Shown in pieces: positions 32,451 through 46,072 of a stretch of 52,421 nt of DNA. How positions within the stretch are numbered: the stretch's first letter is position 1; every line of letters starts with the position of its first letter. Location: contig JBOZIK010000001.1 of assembly GCA_051453625.1 (NCBI GenBank), forward strand, positions 181,725,663-181,778,083, read 5' to 3'. The translations under genes and the position numbers were made by a program. This DNA is from Welwitschia mirabilis. Lineage: Eukaryota; Gnetophyta; Gnetopsida; Welwitschiales. Below the pieces are notes generated by a model that saw only the letters and a program-made list of their open reading frames with translations, did no database searches and was not told where the DNA came from.

Positions 32451-33041
32451 AATATTTATAGTGTGTTATATCAAGTTGAAGTTTCTTTTAGTGTTTGTTT
32501 CTTTTTTTAATCGGTCATTCTTCGTTTTTCAATTTTTGTAAAGGAAAATGTAAAATGTCCATATTGCATTTAAGGACTCACAAATAATGTTCATATTGCA
32601 AGTAAGGATTTCGGATGTGATGGCGACACAAAGATAAGCCTTATAGTTTTGTGGGCTTCACTATCAACGCATATTTTTTTTAATGCAAATCCTCATAATT
32701 TGTTTATTGTGATATCTTATACAAATCTAAATGAACTTGGGTTATGTTGTCATGTGTTATTAATATTATTTGCATCAATCCAAGATACAATAAGGGTATT
32801 TTTGTTCTTCGTGGTCATTAAAGTTGAGCAAAATGTATGTAAGCTNNNNNNNNNNAGCTAGGTAGAGGCTTTGTATTCATTCTCTATCAAAGTTTTACAG
32901 CACTTATCAAAGTTCAAAGAAGTGATTATACAAGTAATATTATACACCAAATTCCTAACGACTGAAAATAAAAATTAGAGTGGTCTCATGGACTTCTAGA
33001 AATTGTTAAAAAAAAAAAAAGAAAAAAGAAAAGAAATGTGT

Positions 33042-33083
<42 letters not shown>

Positions 33084-34595
33084 CTTATGTATAATCTAAA
33101 GGTAAAGAAATCATCGATCTAGATTATAATTGCTAAGTGGGAATCAATCCTTGCAAGCCCTAACTCTAGCTGTCCCCAGAGCACATAAATCAAATAATTT
33201 ATGCATGTCATGACCATTAATTAAGATGATCTCATATATATAGCCAGATGGATAGCTATGACAACTTGGAGATCTACTATACATGTATGTAAAGATATGT
33301 CAAATATCATTTATAGCTCTTTTCATTCTCATCTATGTCATCATTAAGGAGTATAATTAAATAAAAGCTAAGGAATTGTTTAGGTTTTTTCAAAGTTTAA
33401 GATATTATTATTAAAGAAAAAACAATTTCAAAAATATTGTCAGTATTTTCACTATCCCACTTCTACCATCATACTGTTTTTGTGAGGGGCGTGTCTTCAT
33501 GTTATGCTTAATGCTCGTTCATCTTTTTGCTCATAAGATTTCATATTTGACTTGCTCCATGATCATTAGACTATGTGTAGATTGAAACATAAAGTTTAAT
33601 ATATTTCCTTTATTTGACAATTTCATGAATTCTAATTTTAAACATGTTATCTTCAAAAAGTCATTGTTAATACTATTAATTGCAATCTTCATGATCTTTT
33701 GTTGTATACGCTCTCTCAACTATTCTTCTTTTTTCATTCTAAATTAAAGATATAAAGTTGGAAATCATGCATACAACTCCAAGAAAATCCTATCAATTTT
33801 GTCTTTCCTATAAATTTCTTTCATTAGACTTGATGCGCAATGTTTTATTTTCTAATAAGTTCATTCTATTTTATTTATATTTTTAATGTATGTTACATGT
33901 TTTATTGTATCATGCATTCGGGATTTCACTTTAAAATAAAAGGAATAATGACAATAATTATTATAATTGCTTGCTTCTTGTTTCTTCACTTCATATAACT
34001 TCTTTTATTTTATTATATTTTGTTTGCTAAATCTATCTAATGTCATCAATTTCAACCATTGAGGATTAAATTCTATATTTGGGACTTGTGTAAGAAAAAG
34101 TTGTTAATAGAAATTATTTCATTGCATGCATGATACCTAGTCCTTTTGAAAGGGAATTTGATCCTCAATTTCATATCTCTAATATTTTCTTCCTAATAGC
34201 CATAAGGTATTTTTCTAGAGCATATCCTTGTATCATCCATTACACACGTATTTGATTAATATCTCATACTCATAGTGAAAAAAATTATCTTAGGATTATT
34301 TTCCTATATGTAAAAAAAAGCCTACATTATATTTAAGTCAAATTATTTGATTTGAAAATTTTCATTATACTATTTGATGTTTATTTCATATATTGATTTA
34401 CAAGTTTCAATTTAAAATATTTCTTAAAGGTCTTATTTTCATTTTAGATTAGAAACTAGAATGATTTGTACAAATCTAAAACTATTTATTTCAAATACAA
34501 TGATATAGGTAGTCTTTTATTTGATTCAATTATTCTATTTACTGATCATACTTTTTCTTTGTCATTATTCACATAGAACTTAGAACTATTATCTA
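32451..34595. other. Intergenic stretch with microsatellite, no gene recognised
   Basis: AT content rises again from about 32450. A 10-N gap is at 32846-32855, a 13-A run at 33008-33020 and a GA microsatellite at 33046-33082. Nothing else is recognised. Confidence 0.5.
33046..33082. repeat. (GA)n microsatellite
   Basis: An uninterrupted GA dinucleotide run of 37 bases, preceded by tgtgtgagt and an A-rich stretch. Simple-sequence repeat, likely length-variable between individuals. Confidence 0.95.
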
Positions 34596-34600
34596 CTAAG

Positions 34601-35853
34601 TTCGTAGTTAGTTTTTCCTATGCTTGTATCATTGTATTTGTTTTGATTTCAAGTAAGATCCCCTTAAGCATACAAATCTTGTGAAGCTAAACTCAACTTT
34701 TATCAAAATAGCTGAGACTTCCATTTGAAGTATAGACTTAGTGTTGTTCTTCCCAAAGGATAAATTGCAATAGATAAAATAGTAAATCTTACACAAAATT
34801 GAATTTTTTAACTATCACAGAGTAATTTAGTATTGCAACAGAGAGAAAGTGTGTGTGAGTGTTGTAGATCAATAGCTTAAGCTAGGAATGAGGAATATCC
34901 ATAAGAGTCTAGCATGACCAAAACAAAAATGATAAGAATTAATAAAAGCATGCTTATTTAATGGTTATTTAGAGAAATCATGTTAAGCACCCATCAAAGC
35001 TTAAGCATGGTGACATAATTTCATTCACCATATAAGTGTTGGTGAAGACTTTATGTTAGCTTGGTTCTCATAGCTTACATGAAAAGTGGGAAATTATTTC
35101 AAAGAACATCAAATGATAGCAAAATATGGAGTAATATTAACAAATAAAGATATCACTAAAAAAGATTAATGTGCTTTAATCTAAATAAATAATTACAAGT
35201 ACGAAAAAACATGTACACTTGAAATTAGGAAACTAGATTAAGGAAATCTTAGAATTTTATTGTAGTAATAGGGTAAAATCTACATGAATGAAAGATTCAA
35301 GCTAATGCTTGAAATTTTATACTATCCCTAAGGGCTAGCTCATTTTTAAAGAAAAGGAACTTAAAAATTAGACATGTCCAAAGAGCCTCTCGAATTCAAA
35401 AGATTGATTATAAGTTACATGTACCAAAAGATGCCTTAAAATAAGGTCCATTTGTCCTTTTATAACCCAAAAATCAGAGTTAGGATCAGAGTTTTAGAAA
35501 TTTGTATAATTTTTAGGCACTTTAGATTATTCTACCAACTACCTCAAAAATCCTAAAATCTGCCAAGTTCTTGAAATATGAGGATGAGATGCTATCTTCT
35601 CAAATGATCAAAACCATCATTAAATCCAACCATTGTTGCTCACTTTTTGATGAATAAATAGTTATTCTTCTAGCTTACACTCTAAACACTTGTTATGGAT
35701 TTAAAAAGTTGATTAGTAGAGGCAAAATGTCAATTTTGTATTAGTTTAATGGCATAGATCATTAAAAACCCATAAAATCATGAAAATTAGAACTTGATTA
35801 TGCTAAATTAGCCTTGATTATTTGAAATAGATGTAGATTTTTGCATATTATCA
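34601..35853 (-). repeat. 3' LTR of the gypsy element
   Basis: Matches 46073-47325 along its length. Shared words include ataaattgcaatagat/ataaattacaataggt, agagtaatttagtatt, agagaaatcatgttaagc and catgtaccaaaagatgcctt. On the minus strand it starts TGATAATATGC at 35853, immediately after the polypurine tract. Confidence 0.85.
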
Positions 35854-35880
35854 CACCCTCCAACTAACCTTTTTCTAGTC
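35854..35880 (-). promoter_or_regulatory. Polypurine tract of the gypsy element
   Basis: On the minus strand the sequence reads agaaaaaggttagttggagg followed by gtg and the LTR. A purine-rich run directly before a 3' LTR is the primer for plus-strand synthesis. Its place confirms minus-strand orientation. Confidence 0.6.
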
Positions 35881-36429
35881 TCTTAGTGAAAAATGTGTGA
35901 AAGTTGTAGAACATGGAAAAATTACCAAATGAAAACATGTAAGTGTTAAGTAAATGTAATGAAAAAGTTTGAAAAATTTGGCCAATTTTTAAGCTAGTTT
36001 CACTTAAATGAAATGGATAACACATAGGAGATAAACATCTAAGTGAAAGTAAATTCTTGCTTCCCCCAACCACTTTTTACCTTCTCCTCAAATTTAATAA
36101 AATGAAAATTGCAAAGTATATGAGAACAAAATTGCATAAAGGTTTTAAGATGCATGGCAATAAAAGGAAAGTATTTCATTACATTTAAGAAACCATGGCA
36201 TCAAAGAGGAGGGTAGATATAAGACAATGCAAGTATGTCTAAAAAATGCATGGGAAAAATTACAAAATGAAGTGGAAGAAGTGTGATAACTAATGGATCT
36301 TCTATGAGAAATCATTATCTCAAGCTTATTGTTAATATTTTCTTACTTCTTGGATATTTCTTTTTTCTTTTTGGAGGTCTTATTCATTTTTCCCTAAAGT
36401 TTCGCTATCCAACTCTTTTAAGATTTGGG

Positions 36430-37057
36430 CACTTGTTTAAGAACACTTATTTAAGAAATGTTTCACTAAAAATGAAAGAAGAATGATGATGAGAAGGAGT
36501 AGAAAGAGGAGAAGTAGGAGAAGTATGAGAAAAAGGTACTTGAGATGCTTCTCTAATTGGCTCTTTGCCCTTTCTTCTAGCAATAGGATGAGAATAAGGA
36601 TAAGAAAGGCCTTGAGAATGAGTTAGAGAAGGGCCTTAAGGTGCTTATTCTTATTCTTCTTTTTGTTCCTCTTCTTGGAGTTTCCTTAGAATCCAATCTT
36701 TCCTTTTACACTTTGGTACTTGGATGATTTTGCTAAGGGTTATGATTGCTATGTTGCATATATTCCAATCATTACACCTAAGAGTTTGAAAGAGAGCATT
36801 ATGAAGTAAATATAAAACTAAAGATGGAAGGGTGAATTTTTCTTATTGCTTTCATAGGTGGCTATAGTTACAAAAAAGCATTTGGTCATGTCAGAAGGCT
36901 TACTCTCTTGAATTATTCTAATCATGTTTAAATGACTACTATATGCATTAGTAACGTGGGAGGTAGCCAATATGTTCCTAATAATGAATCTAAATAGGTC
37001 TAGTTGGTTTTTATAAAGGTATTTACAAGGTAGAGAAACCCTCTCTCTTAAGAGCAT
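36430..37057 (-). pseudogene. Extra ORF remnant between pol and the 3' LTR of the gypsy element
   Basis: A 79-codon frame (37057-36818, with NQLDLFRFIIRNILATSHVT and HLNMIRIIQES) is followed, after a shift, by a coding-like low-complexity stretch (GLSYPYSHPIARRKGKEPIR, then SHTSPTSPLSTPS, about 36640-36480). Athila-type elements often carry an additional ORF in this place, and the hydrophobic/basic pattern is compatible with it. I cannot assign a defined domain. Stops and shifts make it non-functional. Confidence 0.4.
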
Positions 37058-38239
37058 ATTCTATGTTCAAATCTTCACATTGAAAATTGGCTTTTATTAA
37101 TAGAAAAAGGGTAAACTATTAGGGGGTCTTACTCCAAAAATACCCTTTAAATCTCATAAGGTGAGAATAAAAGAAGTGTCATGAATGAAAGCATAAATTA
37201 CCAAAGATTTCTCCTCATCCATGGTGATATTCTTATAGAATTCAAGTACCTCTCTGTGGTAGTAAGATGTGCCATATTCCTTTAAATAGTAGTACCAATT
37301 CTATAACTCAATCTTTAACAAGTAGTAAGGTGCATAAAGGGAGATAAAAGAGGTGAAGATGTTCTTTTTAATGAAAACTCCCTATATTTCACTCATGATT
37401 TCATATAAATTACATAAATGAAGCAAGAAGGAAAAGGAAAGATTAAAAGAGAGAAGAGAACGTAAGGAAAATGAGGTTGAAGATAAGAAATAAAAGGGAA
37501 AAATGAATAAAACTAGAAAATAATCACTCTCTAGAATAAAAACTATTTTACAAGTGATTTATAACAATAGATAATACTAAAGAAAAGGTAGAGAAAGAAG
37601 AAAAAAATGGGGTGCAAGGTTAGATTGTAGCACTAGTGAAGTTTAGTGACATCATTGACAATTCATCATAGATGAACGCGAGCTTCTGGGAAGTGTAAGA
37701 GGAAATCCCATAAAGTGAAAACACCCTATTGGAAAGTGAAATGATGACCCTAAGGCTCAGATTTTATATATACATAGTGAAATTCTAGCCATTGAATTGT
37801 TTTGTTTCATTAATGGTTATGATTAATTTGACCTAAATTGAAACTTAGATAGAGAGGTCATATCACAAGAAACACAAGTGTGTTTTCTCATAGAGGAAAA
37901 TATAGGGTTTTATGGCTTGAAATGGTTAATAGAAAAGGGGAAACATAGTGGATAAAATGGAAATGAAGAATCCATGCATCTTCTAAATAAAAAGACTTAT
38001 GACACCTAAGCTTGTTTTTTATTTCTTTTATTTTTACCTAATTTCGTGGATTTATTACCAAGACAAGCAAAGTATTGATGAGTAAATTGGCAAAATTCAA
38101 GAGAAGTAGAAAGAGTTTCAAGTTTCGATTTGTTAAAGAAAGCATGTCAAAATACCTAAAATCCCACTTTAATTTCATTCTAATTCCCTTCTACATTTAT
38201 GAGTGATTACTTTAGGAATTTGATCATATTGAACATTCA

Positions 38240-41200
38240 ATGTTATGGGAACTTATTCTAACAGATTTAACATGTTATTTATGTATAATTTAATGTTGCA
38301 TTGCTAGTGTTAGATAGCCAACTTAGTCGTATTTAATGATGGTTTAATATGTGTTCTTAGGCACTTTTAATAGGTTTAATAGTCAAATTGACAAATTTGG
38401 GATGCCAAGGGCCAAAGAAAAGGATAGGTAAAATTTATGATTAAAATGAATAATTTTTGAAGCTTTTCAAGAAAATCATCCACATGGCCATCCCAGATAA
38501 ACTAAGGGAACATGACATAACATCAATGAGTAGCTATGGATGGTATTAAGGAAAAGCCACATGTTCATTCAGATGAGGGAAGGAGATAATAATTCTACCT
38601 ACCACTTACCTACCACTCACCTGCCGTGCACCTACCATTAGATTACAAAAAATTCAAGTGGTAGTAATTAATGAATAATTTATTTTATTTATGATTTAAA
38701 TGTAACCATCCCTTATTAATTAGCAATTGTAATTGCTCACCTATTATCCACCTATTACATAATCATTACATCTATTATCAAATTATTATTGTAATCACTA
38801 CTTAATGCTTTACCAAATTATTATTATAACTACCACTCCAAACTTATAAATATCCCCTTACGCATCCCATTTCTTCATTCTTTATTGCATCTAGAATTCT
38901 TATGACTATTGGAGTTTTTTCAAGTAAAGGATCCATTATGTTAAAAGGATTATCTTGGTATTAGGCTAAGGTTCCTCCAATGAGGAGTTGTTACTTGTAA
39001 GTAGATGTACATTGGTTTAATCAATAAAGGATTAGTTGGATTAATTTTCTTTCAAATTACTTCATCTTATCTTCTTTATAGTTTATATTGGTTACAATTA
39101 AAGTGTCATTAATTTGTAATAGGATATAGATTATAAGGATCAATCTAGATGACAATAGATTGGTTAAAATGGCTAGAACGTGCATTTAGGATTGCATTTC
39201 ATCAAACCTTATCTTTCATTCCATTACATTGCATTTTCATCCATTGCATTTCATCATCATCATCATCATTGCATTGTTTTTATTTCATCCCTTATTAATA
39301 AAATACAAAAATATATCCTTTTTATTGCAAATCAATTTTCAAAATTGTCTTCTAGATATCTTTACTAAATTATGACATTCAAGTTAACCCCATTATAAAA
39401 GTGAGTTTTTATGAAAAATTATGATAAGATTTTCAAGAATTGTACTTAAAGATTGATTATGATATTTTATATTAAAGAACGTAAATTCACACCACAACAT
39501 CTTAAAAAGGCAATTCCTACTTTTTTATCAATTAAGTTTTCTTAAAAAACTTACTTTTTCTACTTTCTAAAAATTTCATATCAAAGTTTCTTACCATCCG
39601 TAGACTTGTTCTTCAATTGCAAATTTCTTTTTCTTTCAGTAAGGATTTTATGTACAAGTTTTTTTTTTCCTCCATAGAAGCATCATTTTCCAATGGCAAA
39701 TTCTTTCTTCTTTTTGCAAAAACTTTGCATAGAGTTCTTTTGTCTTCCATAAAAACAAGCTTTTAGAAACACCAAAAGAGTATGTGATAAATGAATATTT
39801 TACATAGCAATCCTCGAAATCACATTAAAGAACAAGGAGTAGACTAATTTCTTAAATCTAATTACTAAAAAGAAATACTACAAAAAAAAAAATAAAAGAA
39901 TTTATTTTATAATCAAGAATAAGAAATTAAGAAAAGCTTATAAACTCAAACTTCATATTATTCTACAACACCAAAAGAAAGTAACAGATTCAAAGAATAA
40001 TATCACCTTTCTTTTGATGTAGAATTTGATCTTCCAAAGAATTACTTTCTTCTTAGAAACCTTGAGTACCTTTCCAGAAATGGCACCATAGGATGTTGTA
40101 GTGTGAATTTATGTTCTTTAATCCAAAATATCATAATCATATCACTTAAAAATATTATCATAATTTTATACAAAAATACACTTGTATAATGGAGCCAACC
40201 TCAATGCCATAAATTGGTGAAGATTTCTAGAAGAGAATTTAGAAAATTAATTCACAATAAAGAAGGCATTTTTTGTATTTTATTAATAAGGGATGAAATT
40301 AAAAAAAATGCAATGATGATGATGATGAAAATGCAATGGGTGGAAATGCAATGTAATAGAATGAAAGGCAAGATGTAATGAAATGCAACTTTAAATGTAA
40401 GTTCTAATTAATTTAACTAATTTATTATTATAAATATTTATCCTTATAATTTATATTAATTACAAATTAATGCCATTTAATTAAAACCAACATAACTATA
40501 AAGAATATATGATAAAGTAATTTGAAGAAACTTAATTTAAATAATCATTTATTAATCAAATAAAGTACATACAGTTATAACTCCTCAATGGAGCAGCTCA
40601 ATACCAAGGTAGTTCTTTGATAAGTAGAATAGATCCTTTACTCAGGAAAACTCTAATTATCACAAGAATTCTGGATGCACTGAAGGATAAAGAAAAGGAA
40701 TGCTTAAGGATGTTTTCATAGGTTTAGAGTGGTAGTTATAATAAAAATTTGCTAATGAATTGAATGATTATTACAATAATAATTTGGTAATAAATGTAAT
40801 AATTAGGTGGTAGGTGGGTAATAGATGAGCAATTATTATTACTAACCAATAATGGATGGTTACATTTAAGTAATAGATAAAAAAATTATTCATTGATTAC
40901 TGCCACTTGGGTTTCTTTCAATTTAATGGTAAGTGGGTGATAAGTGAGTGGTATTAGCCTTTTAACCTACTTAGATTGCCCTCATACAAACACTCAAGTG
41001 ATCCACCAACTAGCTAACTGATAACTACAATGAGAGTTTCTGTGTAAGCTGCCTGCATACTTTCCTACTCTTCTATTATAACTACAAAGTCTGGTGATTA
41101 TATAATTACTGTAACTACTAAGGGAGGCTATTGATGGCTTCAATTATAAGACCAACATGCATAATATAATCAAGTTTCATTATGCTTTCCATCCTACACT

Positions 41201-41650
41201 AACACCATTAGAAGTTAACGTGTATCAAAACCAACAGCTCCATGTGCCTTGGCCATTGTCACATAGTTTGTTGGTTTTTGAAGCTTAATAATGTGATCCA
41301 CAACTCCACTCATCTAAACAAAAATTTGGCTTTCCCTTAAAACCATCCATAACCGCTCATTGACGCTTTACTATGTTAGCATTTTTTCCTTAGTTTATCT
41401 CTAACAACCATGTGGATGACTTTTTTGAAAAGCTTCAAAAATTATTTATTTCAATATTAAATTTGATGTAATCCTTTTCTTTGATTTTTGACCTCCCAGT
41501 TGGTTAACTTGACTATTGAACTTGTTAAAAGCACTTAAAAACATACTTTAAACCACATTAAATATAATCAAGTTAGCTCTCTAATAGCAAGCAAGAGTTG
41601 ATTGCTCTGAGATAGTTGAATGTGCCATAAATGAATTATTAAAGCTACAT
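38240..41650. repeat. Large inverted repeat: two gypsy LTR-plus-leader copies head to head
   Basis: The left arm (about 38250-39590, + orientation) and right arm (about 40017-41650, - orientation) are reverse complements with moderate divergence. Shared blocks include aagcttttcaa...catccacatgg (38460-38490 / 41395-41430), ttggtattgagct-like sequence (38961 / 40595), the CAT repeat (39249-39270 / 40311-40328) and ttcacaccacaaca (39486-39499 / 40094-40107). Each arm reads as an LTR with a TATA box (ttataaatat, 38844-38853) and a CA end at 39499 (mirror 40094). A decayed primer-binding site follows (clearest on the minus strand at 40088-40074, tggtgccatttctgg), then a leader. About 430 bp separate the arms. 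The structure lies inside the larger gypsy element. Confidence 0.82.
39591..40016. other. Spacer of the inverted repeat
   Basis: Not shared between the arms. It contains two imperfect T-rich repeat units of about 70 bp (39612-39680 and 39687-39753; ttcaattgcaaatttcttt versus ttccaatggcaaattcttt). No coding potential is seen. Confidence 0.6.
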
Positions 41651-41989
41651 TATCAGTAGACATCTATATCCTGATTCAGTTAACTAAACCTAATAATAAT
41701 GATTTAAAAACAATGTACTTAAAAATTCAAGAATTTGTACAAGAATTTTTCATGGGTACAAAAGGGTTATTGGATCAATAGCCTAATTGAGAAGTAATCT
41801 TATCCCATTAAATGCTTAAAGAAAAGTCACAATATGAAAGTAGAAAAATGATCTTTTTCCTTAGTATTTCCATATTAGAAAGCTCAAATGGCTATGAGCT
41901 TTAATGAATTTCTCTTAAAAAGCAAGAATTTATAAAATATCTTTGAAAAAACAAAGATCATTTTATTAATGATTTTTTAAAAAAGGCCA

Positions 41990-42576
41990 CTAGTTAGGTT
42001 CATTGAATATTATGAACTCATAACAAGATGGAAGGTGTAAATGATCATTCAATCTTATGAGTTTATAAGAGGGTGAAAGGGATAGATGATTGGTGATTTT
42101 AAATATTTGATAGTCTATGTGATTTTCTATGAGAAGGACACTATTATGTAACTCACACTTTATTGAATATGAAATTAACCATCTTGCATCAAATTTGATA
42201 AGGCACAAATGTAATTCAACATTGTGTGATAAGACCAAATCCTTTTCATAACAAGAATTCTCACTGTATCTTAGAGAAATAGACTTAGGATTATGAATGC
42301 AATGATCAAAGGTATCTTACATACAAAATCGTCATGTATAAATGATTTCTTATATGAATCCAATATTTGAGATTGAAGGATGGGTTTGAAGTTTTTGTTA
42401 ATGTAAATATAATGCATGAGAATAATAGGGTCTACATGTTTAAAGTCAAAAAGAGTCGAGCTTATAACATTTTTATGCTTCTTCAATAAGTCTAGTAAAA
42501 CATTTTCTTGAGAAGGAGATAATTCTAAGCTAATAACCATTAGAAAAACTAGATTTTCATATAAAAAGACATACAT
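41990..42576 (-). pseudogene. Gypsy RT N-terminal remnant
   Basis: The frame 42576-42271 (101 codons) contains LSPSQENVLLDLLKKHKNVI, then STLFDFKHVDPI and MHYIYINKNFKPILQSQ. This is the well-known start of the RT in Athila/Tat-type gypsy elements, where the second part usually ends in F-K-P and is followed by Gln/Arg residues. After FKPILQSQ the expected RT palm sequence is not found. The next frame (42238-41990) cannot be assigned with confidence. An internal deletion or replacement is inferred. Catalytic residues are not present. Confidence 0.75.
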
Positions 42577-42639
42577 GGGATAGTTTGAAAGTGTTTTAAC
42601 TCAACAAAAGATTTATTGTTCAAGTTGATAAATGAATCA

Positions 42640-43184
42640 TGCTCTAAGAAAAATTAAAAATTTTTTTCTTAAGAGAGGATGATTCAAGATCAAGGGTATC
42701 ACTTTTTAGCATATCAATGTGTTCCAAGACATTCGAAGATTGTTTCATAGCATGGAATATACTCAATTCAATAGTCATGTTTTCAAAAGATATTTTTATG
42801 AGACCATTTTTACAACTGATTACGGTATTTGAAGAAAAAGAAAAAGTCTTCCTAAGATTAGAGTAACTATATGATTGACTTTACTTTTCATCTTCAGAAC
42901 TAAAAAATTGACAAGAAAATAATAACTATTCATTTAAATAATAACATACTCTATTACACTTAAATATGACTTCAAAGGTTTGTTAAGAAGTTGTACTTGG
43001 AGTTTCTACTTTTAAGATCATTTAAGCCAAGTTTTTTGTAGATGCAATAATGTAAACTATTGACAATAACTCCCAAATATAATAAGACTTGCTTAATGTA
43101 TTTATTTCTAATAGTTATTAAAATAGTTAGGCTTCTAAAATCTTTATATTTTTGAGGAATGTGGTTTTGAATGATGTTACTCAT
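42640..43184 (-). pseudogene. Gypsy aspartic protease region remnant
   Basis: The frame 43184-42972 (70 codons) reads IPQKYKDFRSLTILITIRNK, then YIKQVLLYLGVIVNSLHYCI and YKKLGLNDLK. It matches the retropepsin of Athila/Tat elements. The active-site triad D-L/T-G is here Y-L-G, so the catalytic Asp is lost. Downstream in another frame, NTVISCKNGLIKISFENMTI (about 42835-42775) matches the conserved block after the protease. Minus strand, in order between gag and RT. Confidence 0.82.
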
Positions 43185-44219
43185 TTTTTGAGCTAAAAAG
43201 TTCTAATCTTGACGTTTATTCTCCTCTTAAATGTGCATAAATCCTTAGGAAAATTAGTATAAGACTATATTTTCTTGATATCTTTTAAGAGATAAATGTT
43301 TATTTTGAATTTTTTGAAAATATAAAGAGATTCTTATTTATTTTTCTCTATTTAATCCTTTCTAAATTGTTGGGGAAAATGTAGAGGATATTTCTAGAAT
43401 GGAACTTGTACTTTTGGTTCTTCTTTAATTTTCTTAGACTTACTAGGATTTTTAGGTGCTTCCTCCTCATGTGTTGAGTTTTCTCTAGGCTTTGATTATT
43501 TCTTTTTATATTTCTTAGATTTTTAGCATTGGTTTTCCTAACATGTGTATCCTCTACCCTTCAATCGTCTCATAACTACTTGACTTTGGTTCAAGTAAGG
43601 TAGGAAGCTTACCCTCCTCATGTTAGTTAAGTGAAGAGAGTTGTAAGTAATGATTTGGTTTAACTATTTGACTTTGTGTTCAAATTATTATAACATGAAG
43701 AAGTTTATTAATTAAACTATTATTGGTTATTATTAATCCGTGTTTAGACTTCCATGAATATCTTAAAGGTATTCTCCAAAGAATATGATGATAAGTGTTG
43801 ATTATTGAAATATAAAGATTAATGACTAAAATATGATGAGGAATATGGATTTGTAGATTGATTTGTAGAGGTTGGTTTTAGTTATCTTGTTTCCATGAAA
43901 ATTTTTCATGATTTCTCGACCCAAGGTTCTAAGAATTGAAGTAAGGATTATTGACTCTTTGGTTTTTCCATTGTTTTCATATAATATTCACTTGCTCCTT
44001 TATTACATCTTAAAACATGGGAATGAAAGGCCATTTTGAGGTTTCATGGATATTTACATGACAAATGAAGCAAACAGTTTTAGGGATAATATGCTTAGAA
44101 GGGATTTCAAGAGATTAAATCTTTCTAAAGGGTTCACCTAATTCATTGTTAACCTTAGAGTTATTGGAAGCCTAAAGATGCTAGTTTTCTTAACAGCATG
44201 ATGTGATCTAGTTGTACCA

Positions 44220-44600
44220 TTTGATTTCTCCTAATTTTTAAAGATCTTAAAAATGCTTTCTGAGAAATCATAAGCTTCATGAATTTCTGGGTCAAGAAAA
44301 GTTCCTCTAAACATCATATTTACAAGTTATTTATGATTTGAGGAAAGGTCTTCATAAAAGAAACTTATGACTCTAACTTACTCAAAACTATGTTGAAAAT
44401 ACTTGATAAGTAAATGTTTGAAATATTCTAAGGTTTGAAAGAAAGTTTCATTATATGTTTACTAAAAGTTCTTCATTTCTTACCTAAGTGAATTTATCAT
44501 ATGGCTAGGAAAAAATCTTTTTGATGACATCTCAGTTCAGATCTATCTAATTAATGACGAAAATGGGTTTGAGTATGTATAATCAAGAATTTGCCTTATA
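44220..44600 (-). pseudogene. Gypsy gag remnant
   Basis: Minus-strand reading from about 44370 gives VISFFYEDLSSNHK, a stop, LVNMMFRGTFLDPEIHEAYD, then FSESIFKIFKN. This is the C-terminal half of the retrotransposon gag domain (F-Y-x-G-L, then G-x-F-L, E-A-Y/F, W near the end). The Gln and Trp expected at two places are stops now. Upstream sequence (44400-44600) fits the N-terminal half but is too damaged to read with confidence. Confidence 0.65.
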
Positions 44601-44999
44601 TTTAGAGGAAAATGAAGAAAGGATCAATCTAAGGTCATCTAGATGAAAATAATATATTCAACTTCCTTAAGTTGCAAATACAGATCTTCAAAATCTAAAC
44701 CATAAAAGTGTGGTAATAGTTAAATAATTACTAACTTAAAGTCTATTTTATAAGAATTTAAAGGATAAACTCTATAGGATGGAATTCCTAGGCATTGAGG
44801 CTAAGGCCAATATTTTAGAATTGAGTAGGTAATAGAACATTGGAATTATTTCTAGGAAATTAGGTTAGAATTGTAACCAATTATTTTGTTTCATATTATT
44901 TTGATTTTATCTTTATCTTGAATGGCTTCTAAGAAAAGGTCCTCCTTCATGATTTGATTCAGGTTTAATATAAGGATTAGAAAGGATTTGGTGTAACTT

Positions 45000-46072
45000 T
45001 ATATTAGACTTACATTTTTAGTTTCTGCACTTTTACTGTAGAGCAAAATACAACAAGATTAATAAACATGTAAAAAGTGTCTAAAATGAACATCTATTAA
45101 ATTTGAACATAAAATTTGAAAAAAAGGCAATAACGCTAGTGAGGGAAGGCAATGGCACTAGTATTATGAAGAGCTATGGGCTAAGGAAAAGATTAGAGGT
45201 GTAGTTCAATTGAGAAGAAAAAAATTAAGGGATTCGTAAAAACAAAAACATAAAAAGGGTGAAGGATGTACAAGGCCAAAAAAATGAAAACCCTAAAATG
45301 TTGCATAATGCAAAAAATGAAGAAAATAAAAATTTTAAAACCCTTAGATGCTGAAATGTAGAAGTAATAATGTAAAAATATAAGTATAGAAATTAAAATA
45401 CTAAAACAAAATGATAATCTTCTAAGAAAAATTTTCAATTTTTTTCCCTGACATTTTTAAAGCAAAACTTGCAATTATTTTTTCTTTTAGATGGAGAAGA
45501 CAGGTGGGTGGCAGGGAGGAGGGCATGGAAAAGGGAAGAAATAGGAGAAAATCAAACCTTTTTTTTAATAAAACCTATAAAAACTTAATTAATCCTACAT
45601 GAAAACTTGATATAGAGCAAAAAAGCTTGTAGTAAGGGAAAAAAATTTGTAATAAAATAAAAGAAAATAAAGGCAAAAAGAAAAAGAACTGGTTTGGATT
45701 CCATTAAAAAAGAACTAGTACCATTTACTAGAAAACAAAATATAAGGGGAAAAAAGCACTAGAAATAGAAAAATATAACTAAAAATAAGAGAAAATAACT
45801 AAAGAAAACAGAAAAAGAAAACCAAAAAATAAAGAAGAAAAAGTACTGGAAGTGGGTTAATATGAAAAGGTAATTGCAGTAAATGAAAAAAAACTAGAAT
45901 TAAATTAGTATAATAAAACATCACTATTAATTAAGGTATTGGAAGTGGACTAGTATAACTAAAGTAAAAATAAAAAGAGTAGGAAAAGAAATGAGTAGCA
46001 ATGGAAATGTTTTATGCATGTTCCATTGTAGCTACCATGCCAATAACCCTACCAATATTGTTAAAAAGCTGA
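45000..46072 (-). other. Leader region of the gypsy element with decayed primer-binding site
   Basis: Non-coding sequence, A-rich on the plus strand, between gag and the 5' LTR. On the minus strand, ttggcatggtagctacaatgg (about 46050-46030) resembles the tRNA-Asp primer site of Athila-like elements (TGGCGCCGTTGCCGGGGA type). It is decayed and lies about 20 bases inside the LTR edge. The hydrophobic 81-codon frame at 45193-45438 is a composition effect. Confidence 0.4.

Noticed and set aside
38240-41650. Foldback DNA transposon
   Set aside because: The arms have LTR features (TATA box, CA end followed by a primer-binding-like site, leader), so a retrotransposon origin fits better.
45193-45438. 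Hydrophobic 81-codon minus-strand frame resembling a membrane protein
   Set aside because: Low-complexity T-rich sequence in the gypsy leader; Phe/Ile/Leu content follows from composition.
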